64,000 nt of DNA from NCBI RefSeq assembly GCF_004135975.1, contig NZ_CP026538.1:1860001-1924000 (forward strand). Direction: 5' to 3'. This DNA comes from Solidesulfovibrio carbinolicus. GTDB taxonomy: Bacteria; Desulfobacterota; Desulfovibrionia; Desulfovibrionales; Desulfovibrionaceae. A program made the position numbers and the translations under genes. Below are positions 43,711 to 52,667 of the stretch, piece by piece (position 1 is the first letter of the stretch; each line of letters begins with the position of its first letter). The notes beneath the pieces were generated by a model. The model searched no databases and had not been told where the DNA came from. It worked only from the letters and a program-made list of their open reading frames with translations.

Positions 43711-43805
43711 GCCCCTGCCACAAGACCGGGGCGTGGCGACTTTTGACCGAATCGCGCCTTGGCCGTGTCCCAGAAGTTCCCAAACGGCCGAATGGGTCCC
43801 GGGCT

Positions 43806-45032
43806 TTAGCCGTGACGCTTGCGAAGCCTGGCCAGCCGGGCGGCCAGGCGCGGTTCCTGGCCTTGCTCCTTGGGCATGTAGAACTGGCGGCCCACCAGTT
43901 CCTCGGGCAGGTAGTCCTGTTCCACCCAGGCGTCGGGATAGGCGTGGGGATACATGTAGCCTTTGCCGAAGCCCCATTCCTTTTGCAGCTTGGTCGAGGG
44001 ATTGCGCAAATGCAGGGGCACGGGCTTGACCCCGGACTGCATGATCTCCTTTTTGGCGGTCAGATAGGCGGCGTAGGTGGAGTTGCTCTTGGGGGCCAAC
44101 GCCAGATAAACGACGGTCTGGGCCAGGGGGATGAAGCCTTCGGGCATGCCGATGCGCTCCACGGCTTCGGCGGCGGACACGGCCAGGGGCAGGGCCATGG
44201 GGTCGGCCAGACCGATGTCCTCGGAAGCCGAGATCATGAGCCGGCGGCAGCAAAAACGCGGGTCCTCGCCGGATTCGAGCATGCAGGCCAGGTAGTACAG
44301 GGCGGCGTCCGGGTCGCTGCCGCGGATGGATTTGATCATGGCCGAGGCCAGTTCGTAATGGGAGTCGCCGTCGCGGTCGCCCCGGGCCAGGGCCTCGGGA
44401 AGGTGCTTGCGCAACTCGTCCGGGGCGCGTTTGTCCTCGGACAGGGCGGCCGTATATTCGACCAGATTGAGCAGCGTTCGGCCGTCGCCCGAGGACAGCA
44501 TGGCGATGGTCTCCAGGCTCTCCTTGGCCAGATTCATGCCGGCCTCGCGCGCCCCGCGTTCGGCCAGCACCATGAGCTGGGGATGGGTCAGCGGCCCCAG
44601 GCGCAGGACGTGCAGCCGGGACAGGAGTTGGCGCGTGACGGAAAACGACGGGTTTTCCGTGGTGGTGGCCAAGAGCACGATCTCGCCCGTTTCGAGGATG
44701 GGCAGGAAAAAGTCCTGCTGCGCCTTGGAAAAGCGGTGCAGCTCGTCCAGGATGAGGATTTCCTTGCCCTTGATGAGTTCGCGCAGGGCGGCAAGCCCGG
44801 CTTCCGGAGCGCTGACGCGCACGTAGGGCCGGCCCTTGGCCCGGGCCAGAATCAGCGCCAAGGTGGATTTGCCGCAGCCCGGCGGGCCAAACAGCAGCAG
44901 GCTGGGCAGGCGCGGCGCGGCCAGCATATTGGTCAGCCGCGAGATGACATGGGCCTGGCCCACGAAGTCTTCAAGCTTGGCCGGCCGGATGCGCTCGGCC
45001 AGGGGCCGTTTTTCGTTTCCCAACAAATCCAT
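43806..45032 (-). CDS. rarA: Replication-associated recombination protein A (AAA ATPase)
   Basis: A 408-residue clamp-loader-like ATPase (RarA/MgsA). It has LAERIRPAKLEDFVGQAHVI, Walker A LLFGPPGCGKSTLAL, Walker B ILILDELHRFSK and sensor TTENPSFSVT. The C-terminal tetramerisation part contains SDPDAALYYLACMLESGEDPRF. It acts at stalled replication forks. The start ATG 45032 has GAGG 12 nt upstream; the longer frame upstream is repeat-derived. Confidence 0.95.
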   Translation of the reverse strand: MDLLGNEKRPLAERIRPAKLEDFVGQAHVISRLTNMLAAPRLPSLLLFGPPGCGKSTLALILARAKGRPYVRVSAPEAGLAALRELIKGKEILILDELHRFSKAQQDFFLPILETGEIVLLATTTENPSFSVTRQLLSRLHVLRLGPLTHPQLMVLAERGAREAGMNLAKESLETIAMLSSGDGRTLLNLVEYTAALSEDKRAPDELRKHLPEALARGDRDGDSHYELASAMIKSIRGSDPDAALYYLACMLESGEDPRFCCRRLMISASEDIGLADPMALPLAVSAAEAVERIGMPEGFIPLAQTVVYLALAPKSNSTYAAYLTAKKEIMQSGVKPVPLHLRNPSTKLQKEWGFGKGYMYPHAYPDAWVEQDYLPEELVGRQFYMPKEQGQEPRLAARLARLRKRHG

Positions 45033-45063
45033 GCAAGTCGCCTCGTGGATGTGGTCGTGGGGA

Positions 45064-45098
45064 AAGCCTCCGGCGGCCAAAGGGCGCTGCCCTTTGGA
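45064..45098 (-). repeat. GC-rich palindromic intergenic repeat, copy 10 (inverted, short form)
   Basis: Reading minus, CCAAAGGGCAGCGCCCTTTGG precedes CCGCCGGAGGCTTT, the same short form as copy 1. The constant end faces the rarA start. Confidence 0.65.
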
Positions 45099-45212
45099 AT
45101 CCCGTTTCGGGGTCGGCTGAAGGCTCTCCGCCGTGGTTGGCGAAGGTTATTGGTCGGCGACCATTAGTTGTCGTTTCGTACGACTCATCGGGGCATCGGA
45201 ACTCGTTGTCGA

Positions 45213-45280
45213 ACCCCTTTATCCTTTTCCCATGTGGGGGGGCCGGGGGCCTCAGGCCCCCGGCCGCCGGAGGCTCTTAT
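45213..45280 (+). repeat. GC-rich palindromic intergenic repeat, copy 6
   Basis: AACCCCTTTATCC, GTGGGGGGGC, the palindrome CCGGGGGCCTCAGGCCCCCGG, then CCGCCGGAGGCTCTTA. The tail overlaps the rsmE stop codon. Confidence 0.75.
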
Positions 45281-46023
45281 CTCGCCTCGGCTGTCAAGCC
45301 CAGGGCCAGCACGGCCAGAGCGGCGGTTTCCCAGCGCAGCACGCGCGGGCCGAGGGTGACCGGAACGAACCCGGCGGTTGTGAGTGTTGCGGCCTCGGCG
45401 TCGCTGAAGCCGCCTTCCGGGCCGACGACGCACAGGGTGTCGCCGTCTGCGGTCAGATCGGCCGGTGTGAGCGGGCGCGACACGGCCGGGTCTTCCCAAA
45501 GGAGAAACCTGCGGGGGTAGGCTTGTCCGGCCTGCGCCAGACCGGCTACGCCGCCGGGCAGGCAGGCGAGCGTCGGCAGTCGTGCCGCGCCGCATTGTTT
45601 GGCGGCGGCGATCAGCCCGGCAGTCCAGGCTTCCTTGGGGTCGCCGGGCATTTTTCCCTGGGTGCGTTCGGCCTGCCAGAAGACGATGCCGGCCGCGCCG
45701 AGTTCGACCGCCTTTTCCAGAAAAAAGTCGCGCCGGGACGAGCGGGAAAAACCGGCGGCGACGTGCAGCCGCCGCGCGGGCAGGGGGGATTCTTCAAGAC
45801 TCTCGGGGACAAGCTCCACCCGGTCGCGCCCGACGGTTTCGATGCGAAAAAGCCCGTGGCGGCCGGTGCCGTCAAAGGCGCGCACGCGTTCGCCGGGACG
45901 TTTGCGCAGCACCTTGGCGCAGTGGCCCGCCTCGCCTCCGGTGAGGGCAAAGGGCGCGGCGAACTGCTCGGGCGGGATGTAAAAGGCGTCGGGTCGGCCC
46001 ACGAAAAAGTCCTTGGCTGGCAT
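45277..46023 (-). CDS. rsmE: 16S rRNA (uracil1498-N3)-methyltransferase RsmE
   Basis: A 248-residue SPOUT methyltransferase. The N-terminal PUA-like part has HCAKVLRKRPGERVRAFDG; the C-terminal trefoil-knot SAM site has VVGPEGGFSDAEAATL and LGPRVLRWETAALAVLAL. It methylates U1498 of 16S rRNA. The ATG at 46023 follows the usual RsmE N-terminus (FFVGRPDAFYIPP). Confidence 0.95.
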   Translation of the reverse strand: MPAKDFFVGRPDAFYIPPEQFAAPFALTGGEAGHCAKVLRKRPGERVRAFDGTGRHGLFRIETVGRDRVELVPESLEESPLPARRLHVAAGFSRSSRRDFFLEKAVELGAAGIVFWQAERTQGKMPGDPKEAWTAGLIAAAKQCGAARLPTLACLPGGVAGLAQAGQAYPRRFLLWEDPAVSRPLTPADLTADGDTLCVVGPEGGFSDAEAATLTTAGFVPVTLGPRVLRWETAALAVLALGLTAEAR

Positions 46024-46114
46024 TGCCGCAACGTCCGGCGACGAAAGCGGCCGAGAGGCAACACCCCTCGGCCGCATGACTATGCTCCCAATGCTGCCTC
46101 AGGTTTCTCTCGCA

Positions 46115-46160
46115 GGGGTCCGGGGGGATGATCCCCCCGGCCGCCGGAGGCATCTTCCTC
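46115..46160 (+). repeat. GC-rich palindromic intergenic repeat, copy 7
   Basis: The core CCGGGGGGATGATCCCCCCGG is followed by CCGCCGGAGGCATCTTCC. It ends 8 bp from the gcvT stop codon. Confidence 0.7.
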
Positions 46161-46167
46161 TTCCCTC

Positions 46168-47256
46168 TTAGCCCGTAATCGCCTTTCTGGCCGTGCCGTC
46201 CTTGTAAAACGGCAGATCGCGGCGCTTGGCCGGCAGTTCGACCCGGGCGGCCTTGACCAGGAAGTCCTTGGCCTCGGCGGCCGAGGCATCCACGTAGGCC
46301 AGGGCCACGGCGTGACCAAGGCTTGGGGCAAACGAGGCGCTGGTGACCACGCCGACCGGCTTGCTGGACTTGTCGCACACGACGTCGCCGTGGCGGGCGC
46401 TGCGGCGGCCGGGGATTTCCAGGCCGATGAGCTTTTGGCGCAGGCCGGCCGCCTTGCCTTTGCCGACGTAGTCGGCCGGGGAAGTCAGCAGCCAGCCGTA
46501 GCCGGCCTCGGCCGGGGTGTGCTCCTCGTCGAGATCCTGACCGTAGAGGGGATAGCCCATTTCGAGCCGGATGGTGTCGCGCGCGCCAAGGCCGGCCGGG
46601 GCCACGCGCGGATCGGCCGTGATGGCCTCCCACAGGGCCACGGCCTGGCCGGCCGGCAGGAACAGCTCGTAGCCGAGTTCGCCCGTGTAGCCGGTGCGGC
46701 TGACCATCATTTTGGCGCCCTGGAAGTCGGTCCAGACGAAGTTGAAGTATTTGAGGCCCGAAAAATCGCCGGGCAGGCGGTCGCGCAGCACCTCGAAGGC
46801 CAGCGGGCCTTGCAGGTCGATCTTGGCCGTCTCGGCCGAGACGTTGCGGAAGTTCGAGCCGGCCGGCAGCCGGGCTTTGATGGTCTCGAAATCCACGACG
46901 ATGCGCGAGCCGTTGACCACCAGCATGTAGTCGTCCACGCCCAGACAGTAGATGATGAGGTCGTCGATGACGCCGCCTTCTTCATTGAGGAGAAAGCCGT
47001 AGCGGCATTTGCCCGGGGCCAGGGTGGCCAGGTCGTGGGTGACGGCCTTGCCCAGGGCCTGGGCCGCGCCGTCGCCGGACAGGGTGAATTCGCCCATGTG
47101 GCAGATGTCGAAGACGGCGGCTTTGTTGCGGGTCTGCTCGTGTTCGGCCAGGATGGAGGTGTACTGCACCGGCATGTCGAAGCCGGCAAAGGGGACCATC
47201 TTGGCTCCGTGCTCGCGGTTCCAGTCGGTCAGGGGAGTGGGGGTGGGCTTTTCCAC
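46168..47256 (-). CDS. gcvT: Glycine cleavage system aminomethyltransferase (T-protein)
   Basis: A 362-residue GcvT with tetrahydrofolate and substrate motifs: TPLTDWNREHGAKMVPFAGFDMPVQY, ICHMGEFTLSGDGA, LQGPLAFEVLRD and GYTGELGYELF. It transfers the aminomethyl carbon of glycine to tetrahydrofolate. The gcvH and gcvP genes are not in the window, and no glycine riboswitch is recognisable in the AT-rich 177-bp upstream region, which contains TATATAAATAT-like stretches. Confidence 0.95.
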   Translation of the reverse strand: MEKPTPTPLTDWNREHGAKMVPFAGFDMPVQYTSILAEHEQTRNKAAVFDICHMGEFTLSGDGAAQALGKAVTHDLATLAPGKCRYGFLLNEEGGVIDDLIIYCLGVDDYMLVVNGSRIVVDFETIKARLPAGSNFRNVSAETAKIDLQGPLAFEVLRDRLPGDFSGLKYFNFVWTDFQGAKMMVSRTGYTGELGYELFLPAGQAVALWEAITADPRVAPAGLGARDTIRLEMGYPLYGQDLDEEHTPAEAGYGWLLTSPADYVGKGKAAGLRQKLIGLEIPGRRSARHGDVVCDKSSKPVGVVTSASFAPSLGHAVALAYVDASAAEAKDFLVKAARVELPAKRRDLPFYKDGTARKAITG

Positions 47257-47433
47257 GGCAATTGGCTCCGGGTCTGTCGGACACGGCGTTCCGACGTCAA
47301 GGGTGTACGGCGGCCGGGCCGCCGGTCAGGTTCTGTTCCGATTGCAGTTGCGAAGTGCAACAATACAACAAGCAACATGTTTGCATATTTATATATTTTA
47401 CAACACAACCATCGTTACGTTATAAAGGAAGCA

Positions 47434-49191
47434 TCAGCTCTGGGCCACCAGGGGCAAGACAATGCCCTGTTCTTTCTTGGCCTTGCGGATCATGCGGAAT
47501 TCGTCGAGCAGGGCCACCAGCCGGCCGTAGGTCTTTTTGACGGACAGGCCATAAGGTGAAAGGTCCATATCCTTTTTGCGGATGTAGGTCCGAAGCAGAT
47601 AGCTGTCGTTTAAGATCATGTCGCCAAGGGACAGGACCCGCTCGACCAGGGCGTCGAAATAGTTGACGATCTCGAATTTGAGATCGTTTAAGACTTCGGT
47701 GAAAAGGGCCAGCATTTTGGCGTAGGTCAGCCGTTCGCCCTTGTAATTGCGGTCTTGCAGGTCTTCAAGCATCTTCACTTTTCTGGCCTGCTGGATGTAG
47801 CTGTATTTGCTCCAGACCTCTTGGTAGACGTCGCGCATGTTGCTGAAGTCGTCGTAGTGGTCGGCGCTTAAGAGGTAGTTGTCGAGAACCTTGACCACGT
47901 TGGAATAGAAATCGTCGGAGTAGCCGATGATGCGGCGCTGGTGCTTGGACAGCCAGGCGTAGAGGAATTTGAGCTTTTTCTCGTGGGTGTCGGTGTTTTC
48001 CACGATTTCGTTGCGCTTGTAGACGATGCGGCCGGAATATTCGCCGCGCACGATGTCGTTTAAGCGCAAGAACAGGCTGTAGGTGTCCTTGACGAGGTTG
48101 AGGCGGTAGTAGCTGCGGCCGGTCAGGGGATGGATGACCTCTTGTGTGGCCACGGACAGGGCGCGATCCTGGCGCACGTTGTTGGGATCGTACTTGTGCT
48201 GGCGGTAGACCACCCGGGTGATGACCACCCGGCGGTCGGGATCGATGAAGTAGCCGCCTTCGGCCAGGGCCTTGACCGCCTCGGTCTGGGACTTGTCCAC
48301 AGCCACCAGGGCGATTTTTTCCACGCGCGGATAAAAGCGCGCGTCAGGATGGGAGTAGAGCGTGGTGATGGCCCGGTCGGTCTGGCCAAGGACGCGGACC
48401 AGGAATTTTTCGCCCATACGGAACAGCCGGCGGGCGAATAGCGCCGACGAGGTGCGCCGCTCGGACACGATGGGGAAGCCGTAAAGCTCCATGAGAAACT
48501 GGTAGACAAAGCCGCGATGGCGCTCGTAGCGTCGGTCGTCGCCCACGGCGAATTTCTTGATGTTCAGGCCAAACCGCTTGAGTTCGGTGTCGAGGTAGGA
48601 CGGGAACGAACAGTAGACGCCGGAGAGGTAGAAGTCGTTTTGGCTGTCCATGGACAGCACATGGGCCCGGTCCATGTCGAGGATGGTGGGGAGCAGGGCG
48701 GCGTAGTTCTCCAGGCTCGTGACGTCGGTCTCGGAAAAGCGGGTGCGGAAGGCGTCCTGGCTGGCCTTGGGCAGGTGGGCGCAGAACGTGCGGATATTTT
48801 GGCTGAAAATCGAGGATTCCAGCGGACACTGGTCGCGGTATTTTTCGTCGGCGTAGTCGAGCAGGCAGTGCAGGATGTCGTACTGGAAGATTTCCTGAAA
48901 GTACTTGAGCGGCCGGGCCAGGGCGACCATGGAAAAGCCCGGCAGCTCCTTGTATTCGTAGGCGTCGGCCTCAAACGACGGGAGCAGTTCGCGGAAATCC
49001 ACCACCGGGTAGTTGGCATGTTCGGCATAGGGCTTGAGCAGGCACTGCTTGATGTGGATCCAATCGAGGAAACGGCGCAGGTCGGGCAACGTCTGGACGC
49101 GCAGGATTTCCCCTTCCCTGGCGCGGTGCTGGCCGTCGAGGAAAGGGGCTTCCGGAACCTGGGAAAAGGCGGTCGTCCAGTCGAAGATCAT
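47434..49191 (-). CDS. Large protein of unknown family
   Basis: A 585-residue soluble protein that I do not recognise. It is unusually rich in Tyr, Phe, Arg and Asp and has no signal or membrane segment. Landmarks: FLDWIHIKQCLLKPYAEHANYPVVDFREL (N-terminus), a central YSHPDARFYPRVEKIALVAVDKS, YRLNLVKDTYSLFLRLNDIVRGEYSGRIVYKRNE, and a helical C-terminus (LTYAKMLALFTEVLNDLKFEI). The coding bias is strong and the start ATG 49191 is the only good one. It stands between gcvT and the GAF gene with no operon partner. Confidence 0.8.
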   Translation of the reverse strand: MIFDWTTAFSQVPEAPFLDGQHRAREGEILRVQTLPDLRRFLDWIHIKQCLLKPYAEHANYPVVDFRELLPSFEADAYEYKELPGFSMVALARPLKYFQEIFQYDILHCLLDYADEKYRDQCPLESSIFSQNIRTFCAHLPKASQDAFRTRFSETDVTSLENYAALLPTILDMDRAHVLSMDSQNDFYLSGVYCSFPSYLDTELKRFGLNIKKFAVGDDRRYERHRGFVYQFLMELYGFPIVSERRTSSALFARRLFRMGEKFLVRVLGQTDRAITTLYSHPDARFYPRVEKIALVAVDKSQTEAVKALAEGGYFIDPDRRVVITRVVYRQHKYDPNNVRQDRALSVATQEVIHPLTGRSYYRLNLVKDTYSLFLRLNDIVRGEYSGRIVYKRNEIVENTDTHEKKLKFLYAWLSKHQRRIIGYSDDFYSNVVKVLDNYLLSADHYDDFSNMRDVYQEVWSKYSYIQQARKVKMLEDLQDRNYKGERLTYAKMLALFTEVLNDLKFEIVNYFDALVERVLSLGDMILNDSYLLRTYIRKKDMDLSPYGLSVKKTYGRLVALLDEFRMIRKAKKEQGIVLPLVAQS

Positions 49192-49265
49192 GGCCGCTCC
49201 GTGGGCGGGTTGTCGGTTGCCGGCCGCCGGCGGGCTGGCCGTCGCTGCCGAAAACCCTTTCTTAG

Positions 49266-49281
49266 CCTAATATCCATTAGG
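49266..49281. promoter_or_regulatory. Small inverted repeat in the divergent region
   Basis: CCTAAT / ATTAGG flank ATCC, within 314 bp (49192-49505) that hold no gene. It is a possible operator for the unknown 585-residue protein or the GAF protein. Confidence 0.35.
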
Positions 49282-49464
49282 AATAAAGCCCCGCAGAGGT
49301 GGTGGCGGTTACGATGGGTGAACGATTTGACGCAGGCGGCCCGTCTCCGTAAGGTGCGCCCAAGACGGAAGCCTCTATGGGGGCGGGCGTTGACCGGGCG
49401 GCCTTGGGTCGGGCCAGGGTTGCCATCATGCCGTTTAACAAGCTGAATTTATAATTCCTAGTTG

Positions 49465-49484
49465 AAAAAGCCAGCCGGCTTTTT
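49465..49484 (+). terminator. Terminator-like hairpin just before the GAF gene
   Basis: AAAAAGCC / GGCTTTTT pair around AGCC, ending in five T, only 21 bp before the GAF start codon. It could be an attenuator or could mark the end of an upstream small transcript. Confidence 0.45.
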
Positions 49485-49505
49485 GCAAGCGAGACACCGG
49501 CCGCC

Positions 49506-50477
49506 ATGCAGCAGACCGCCTTTTACGAGCAACTGCTCGACATTGTCGGCAACGTCTTCGACGCCTATTCGGCCGTGCTGTTCCTGCCCGATCCGGCCGA
49601 GCCCGGGGTGTGCCGGGCGGCGGCCGCGTTCAGCCTGGGCGAGGCGCTCAATCGCGAGGCCGCCATCGCCCCGGGCCAGGGGCTGGTCGGCTGGATCATC
49701 CGCGAGAAAAAACCGCTTCTGATCAGCAATTTCGACCAGCAGCGCGGTATTCTGGGCTATTACCGAGGCGGCGAAGAGGAGCGTATCCGGGCGTTTATGG
49801 GCCATCCCGTGCCGGCCACCGGCGGGGCGCTTTGCATCGACACCCGCAAGACCTACGCTTTTGTCGAAAAAGACCTCAAGATCCTGTCGCAGTTCGCGCA
49901 ACTGGCCGGCAACCACCTGGCCCGCAGCCGGGAAGTGGCCCAAAGCCTGGTCGAACACGGGTTTTACAAGGCCCACCAGCGCATTGCCCTGCTGCACAAG
50001 ACCCACCCCAAATGGGCCGCCTTTCGCGAGGCGTTCCTGTCGATCCTGGCCGAGGCGACGGGATTTCGCCACGCCATCCTGGCCGTTCGCGACGAATCGG
50101 GGCGCTCGTATTTTCTGGAAGGCGTCAGCGAAAGCCCGTTTGTGGGCGGCCGCGACGTGCCGGCCCGGTTTTCCGTGGGCCAGGGGCTGGTCGGCTGGGT
50201 GTTTAAAAACAACACCCCGGTCTATACCGGCGAAAAGGACGAAGCCAGCCGGTTGCCGCTTTTCGGCCTGGACGTGGCGACCACGGATTGCAAAAGCGTC
50301 ATCTGCCTGCCCATCGCCTTTTCCAAAAAGATCCGGGCCGTGCTGACCCTGGCCGATCCCCGGCCCCTGCCCGTGGCCGAAGACCTCAAGACCTTCGTCG
50401 GCATGGTCTCGGAAAGCCTGGCCTTGTTTCTGGAAAACCTGCACCTGCGCACTCGTCTCGGCGGCCCTTCGGCGTAG
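49506..50477 (+). CDS. Tandem GAF domain protein
   Basis: A 323-residue protein with two GAF-like domains: residues about 1-145 (APGQGLVGWIIREKKPLLISNFDQQ) and 165-315 (FSVGQGLVGWVFKNNTPVYTGEKDE); the repeated GQGLVGW shows internal duplication. There is no output domain, so it may sense a small ligand and act through a partner. It lies 87 bp before mreB on the same strand and may be co-transcribed. An upstream hairpin suggests transcript-level control. Confidence 0.82.
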   Translation: MQQTAFYEQLLDIVGNVFDAYSAVLFLPDPAEPGVCRAAAAFSLGEALNREAAIAPGQGLVGWIIREKKPLLISNFDQQRGILGYYRGGEEERIRAFMGHPVPATGGALCIDTRKTYAFVEKDLKILSQFAQLAGNHLARSREVAQSLVEHGFYKAHQRIALLHKTHPKWAAFREAFLSILAEATGFRHAILAVRDESGRSYFLEGVSESPFVGGRDVPARFSVGQGLVGWVFKNNTPVYTGEKDEASRLPLFGLDVATTDCKSVICLPIAFSKKIRAVLTLADPRPLPVAEDLKTFVGMVSESLALFLENLHLRTRLGGPSA

Positions 50478-50564
50478 ACTTTTCGGCCGTGCCCATCTAC
50501 CATGGGTCAATTGTCCGGCAATGGGCCGTCCTCTTTTTTTTCGAACGCCAACGCGAGTGTGGGC

Positions 50565-51590
50565 ATGTTTTTCACGAAACTGTTTCGGTTCCTCGGCAAG
50601 GACCTGGCCATGGACCTCGGCACGGCCAATACGCTGCTCTATACCGCCCAGGACGGCATCGTGCTGGCTGAACCGTCGGTGGTGGCCATTGACACCCGCA
50701 CCGACGAGCTCATTGCCGTGGGGGCCGAGGCCAAGGAGTACCTTGGCCGCACCCCCGAGCGCATCCGGGCCATTCGTCCCATGAAGGACGGCGTTATTGC
50801 CGACTTCGACGTCACCCGGGCCATGATCGCCTTTTTCGTGCGCAAGGTGCTGACCGGTTTCCGCTACGCCAAGCCCAAGATGGTCATTTGCGTGCCCACC
50901 GGCATCACCCAGGTCGAAAAGCGCGCCGTGGTCGAATCGGCCCAAATGGCCGGCGCGCGCGAGGTCAAGCTGGTCGAGGAGCCCATGGCCGCGGCCATCG
51001 GCGCGGGCCTGCCCATCGACCGGCCCTCGGGCAACATGGTGGTGGACATCGGCGGCGGCACCACGGAGGTGGCCGTCATCTCGCTTTCCGCCATCGCCTA
51101 CGCCGAGTCCGTGCGCGTGGCTGGCGACGAACTCAACGAGACCGTCCAGCGCTACGTCCAGGACGAGTTTCAGCTGCTCATCGGCGAGAACATGGCCGAG
51201 GAGATCAAGATCCGCATCGGGTCGGCCATGCCGCTGCCCGAGCCGCGCTCCATGGAAGTTTCGGGCAAATCGCTCATCGACGGCACCCCGACCACGGTGA
51301 CCGTCACCGACGAGCAGATCCGCGAAGCCATCCGCGAGCCGGTCAACATCATCGTCAGCGCCGCCATGAAGGCGCTGGAGAAAACGCCGCCGGAGCTCGT
51401 GGCCGATATCGCCAAAAACGGCCTGCTCCTGGCCGGCGGCGGGGCGCTTTTGGCCGGGCTGGATCAGCGCATCAGCCAGGAGACCAATCTCACGGTGGTT
51501 CTCGACGACGATCCCCTCACCACCGTGGTGCGCGGCACCGGCCGTTCCATGGTAGACCGGGAGCGCTTCAAGGACGTCTTCATCAATTAG
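50565..51590 (+). CDS. mreB: Rod shape-determining protein MreB
   Basis: A 341-residue actin-like protein with phosphate-1 motif MDLGTANTLLY, ICVPTGITQVEKRAV, VVDIGGGTTEVAVIS and LLAGGGALLAGLD. The start ATG 50565 begins FFTKLFRFLGKDLAMD, an amphipathic N-terminus fitting membrane attachment; the 21 upstream in-frame residues were rejected. mreC/D and rodA do not follow directly, so this copy is apart from a classic mre operon. Confidence 0.95.
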   Translation: MFFTKLFRFLGKDLAMDLGTANTLLYTAQDGIVLAEPSVVAIDTRTDELIAVGAEAKEYLGRTPERIRAIRPMKDGVIADFDVTRAMIAFFVRKVLTGFRYAKPKMVICVPTGITQVEKRAVVESAQMAGAREVKLVEEPMAAAIGAGLPIDRPSGNMVVDIGGGTTEVAVISLSAIAYAESVRVAGDELNETVQRYVQDEFQLLIGENMAEEIKIRIGSAMPLPEPRSMEVSGKSLIDGTPTTVTVTDEQIREAIREPVNIIVSAAMKALEKTPPELVADIAKNGLLLAGGGALLAGLDQRISQETNLTVVLDDDPLTTVVRGTGRSMVDRERFKDVFIN

Positions 51591-51690
51591 CGCCTTGCCG
51601 CGTTGCATTGCTCCGAGCCAGACCGTCCGAAGCGCCGGCGTGGTCCCGGCAGGCTTTTCCCCTTGACCGCTTCCGCCCGCTGCAGCGGCC

Positions 51691-51750
51691 CCCTTTAACC
51701 CTTTGGGGGGTCCGGGGCCTCAGGCCCCCGGCCGCCGGAGGCATTCTTCA
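51691..51750 (+). repeat. GC-rich palindromic intergenic repeat, copy 8
   Basis: CCCTTTAACCCTTTGGGGGG, the palindrome CCGGGGCCTCAGGCCCCCGG with one base missing in the left arm, then CCGCCGGAGGCATTCTTC. It faces the start codon of the inositol monophosphatase gene 29 bp away. Confidence 0.7.
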
Positions 51751-51778
51751 TCTTCGCAAGATGTGAGGACAACCACCC

Positions 51779-52567
51779 ATGACGAAGACGGAAACGGCAC
51801 GCCTGATGGAGGCCGTGCGGCAGGCGGTCTTGGCGGCCGGCGAGCGCATCAAGGCCGATTGGGACGCTCCGCGCGACGTGCGCCTCAAGGGCCGCATTGA
51901 TCTGGTGACGGCCACGGATCTGGCCGTGGAGGATGGGCTGAAGGCGGCTTTGGCCCGGGTGTTGCCCGAGGCCGCTTTTCTGGCCGAGGAGACCGCCGCC
52001 AAGACCGTGCTGTCGGGGCTGACCTGGATCATCGATCCGGTGGACGGCACCACCAATTTCGCCCATGGGTTTCCGTTTGTCTGCACGTCGGTGGCGCTGT
52101 ACGACGGCCTGGAGCCGGTGGTGGGCTGCGTCAACGCGCCGATACTTGGCCAGTGTTTTACGGCCGGCAAGGGGATAGGCGCGTTTTGCAACGGTCAGCC
52201 CATTGGGGTTTCGGGGACCGACCGGCCCGAAGCGGCCCTTGTCGCCACGGGTTTTCCCTACGCCATCCGCGAGAATCTGGACGAGATCATGGCCGATTTG
52301 CGGGTCATGCTGGCCGAAACCCAGGGCATCCGCCGGCCGGGTTCGGCCGCCCTGGATCTGGCTTACGTGGCCGCCGGGCGGTTCGACGCCTTTTATGAGC
52401 TGGCGCTCAATCCCTGGGACGTGGCGGCCGGGGCGTTGCTCGTGGCCGAGGCCGGGGGCAGGGTGGGGAGCTATCGCCCGGACGGTCCGTACCGTTTGGG
52501 CGATTTCCGGATACTTGCCACCAACGGCGCGCTCCACGACCCCATGCTGGCCCTGCTGGCCGATTGA
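51779..52567 (+). CDS. Inositol monophosphatase family protein
   Basis: A 262-residue Mg-dependent phosphatase with the metal motifs AEETAAK, WIIDPVDGTTNFAHGFP and ALNPWDVAAGALLVAEAGG. It hydrolyses inositol-1-phosphate or similar sugar phosphates (SuhB type). It starts at ATG 51779, which follows the dispersed repeat and ATGTGAGGAC. It is convergent with the NUDIX gene. Confidence 0.94.
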   Translation: MTKTETARLMEAVRQAVLAAGERIKADWDAPRDVRLKGRIDLVTATDLAVEDGLKAALARVLPEAAFLAEETAAKTVLSGLTWIIDPVDGTTNFAHGFPFVCTSVALYDGLEPVVGCVNAPILGQCFTAGKGIGAFCNGQPIGVSGTDRPEAALVATGFPYAIRENLDEIMADLRVMLAETQGIRRPGSAALDLAYVAAGRFDAFYELALNPWDVAAGALLVAEAGGRVGSYRPDGPYRLGDFRILATNGALHDPMLALLAD

Positions 52568-52570
52568 TTT

Positions 52571-52660
52571 TCCCCCATTTGGGGGGTCCGGGGGCCTCAG
52601 GCCCCCGGCGGAGAGGTCCAGGAGAGGCAGCGCCTCTCCTGGCCGCCGGAGGCTCTTCGC
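52571..52660 (+). repeat. GC-rich palindromic intergenic repeat, copy 9 (long form)
   Basis: The core CCGGGGGCCTCAGGCCCCCGG is followed by an inserted second hairpin (CCAGGAGAGGC / GCCTCTCCTGG) before CCGCCGGAGGCTCTTC. It ends 8 bp from the NUDIX stop codon. Confidence 0.75.
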
Positions 52661-52667
52661 CTTTCAA

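Noticed and set aside
47257-47433. Glycine riboswitch upstream of gcvT
   Set aside because: The AT-rich 177-bp leader lacks the conserved aptamer pattern; only promoter-like AT stretches are visible.
51590-51778. Possible CRISPR-like or tandem repeat signal from recurring GGGGCCTCAGGCCCC
   Set aside because: Copies are dispersed single intergenic elements, not regularly spaced arrays, and no cas gene is present.
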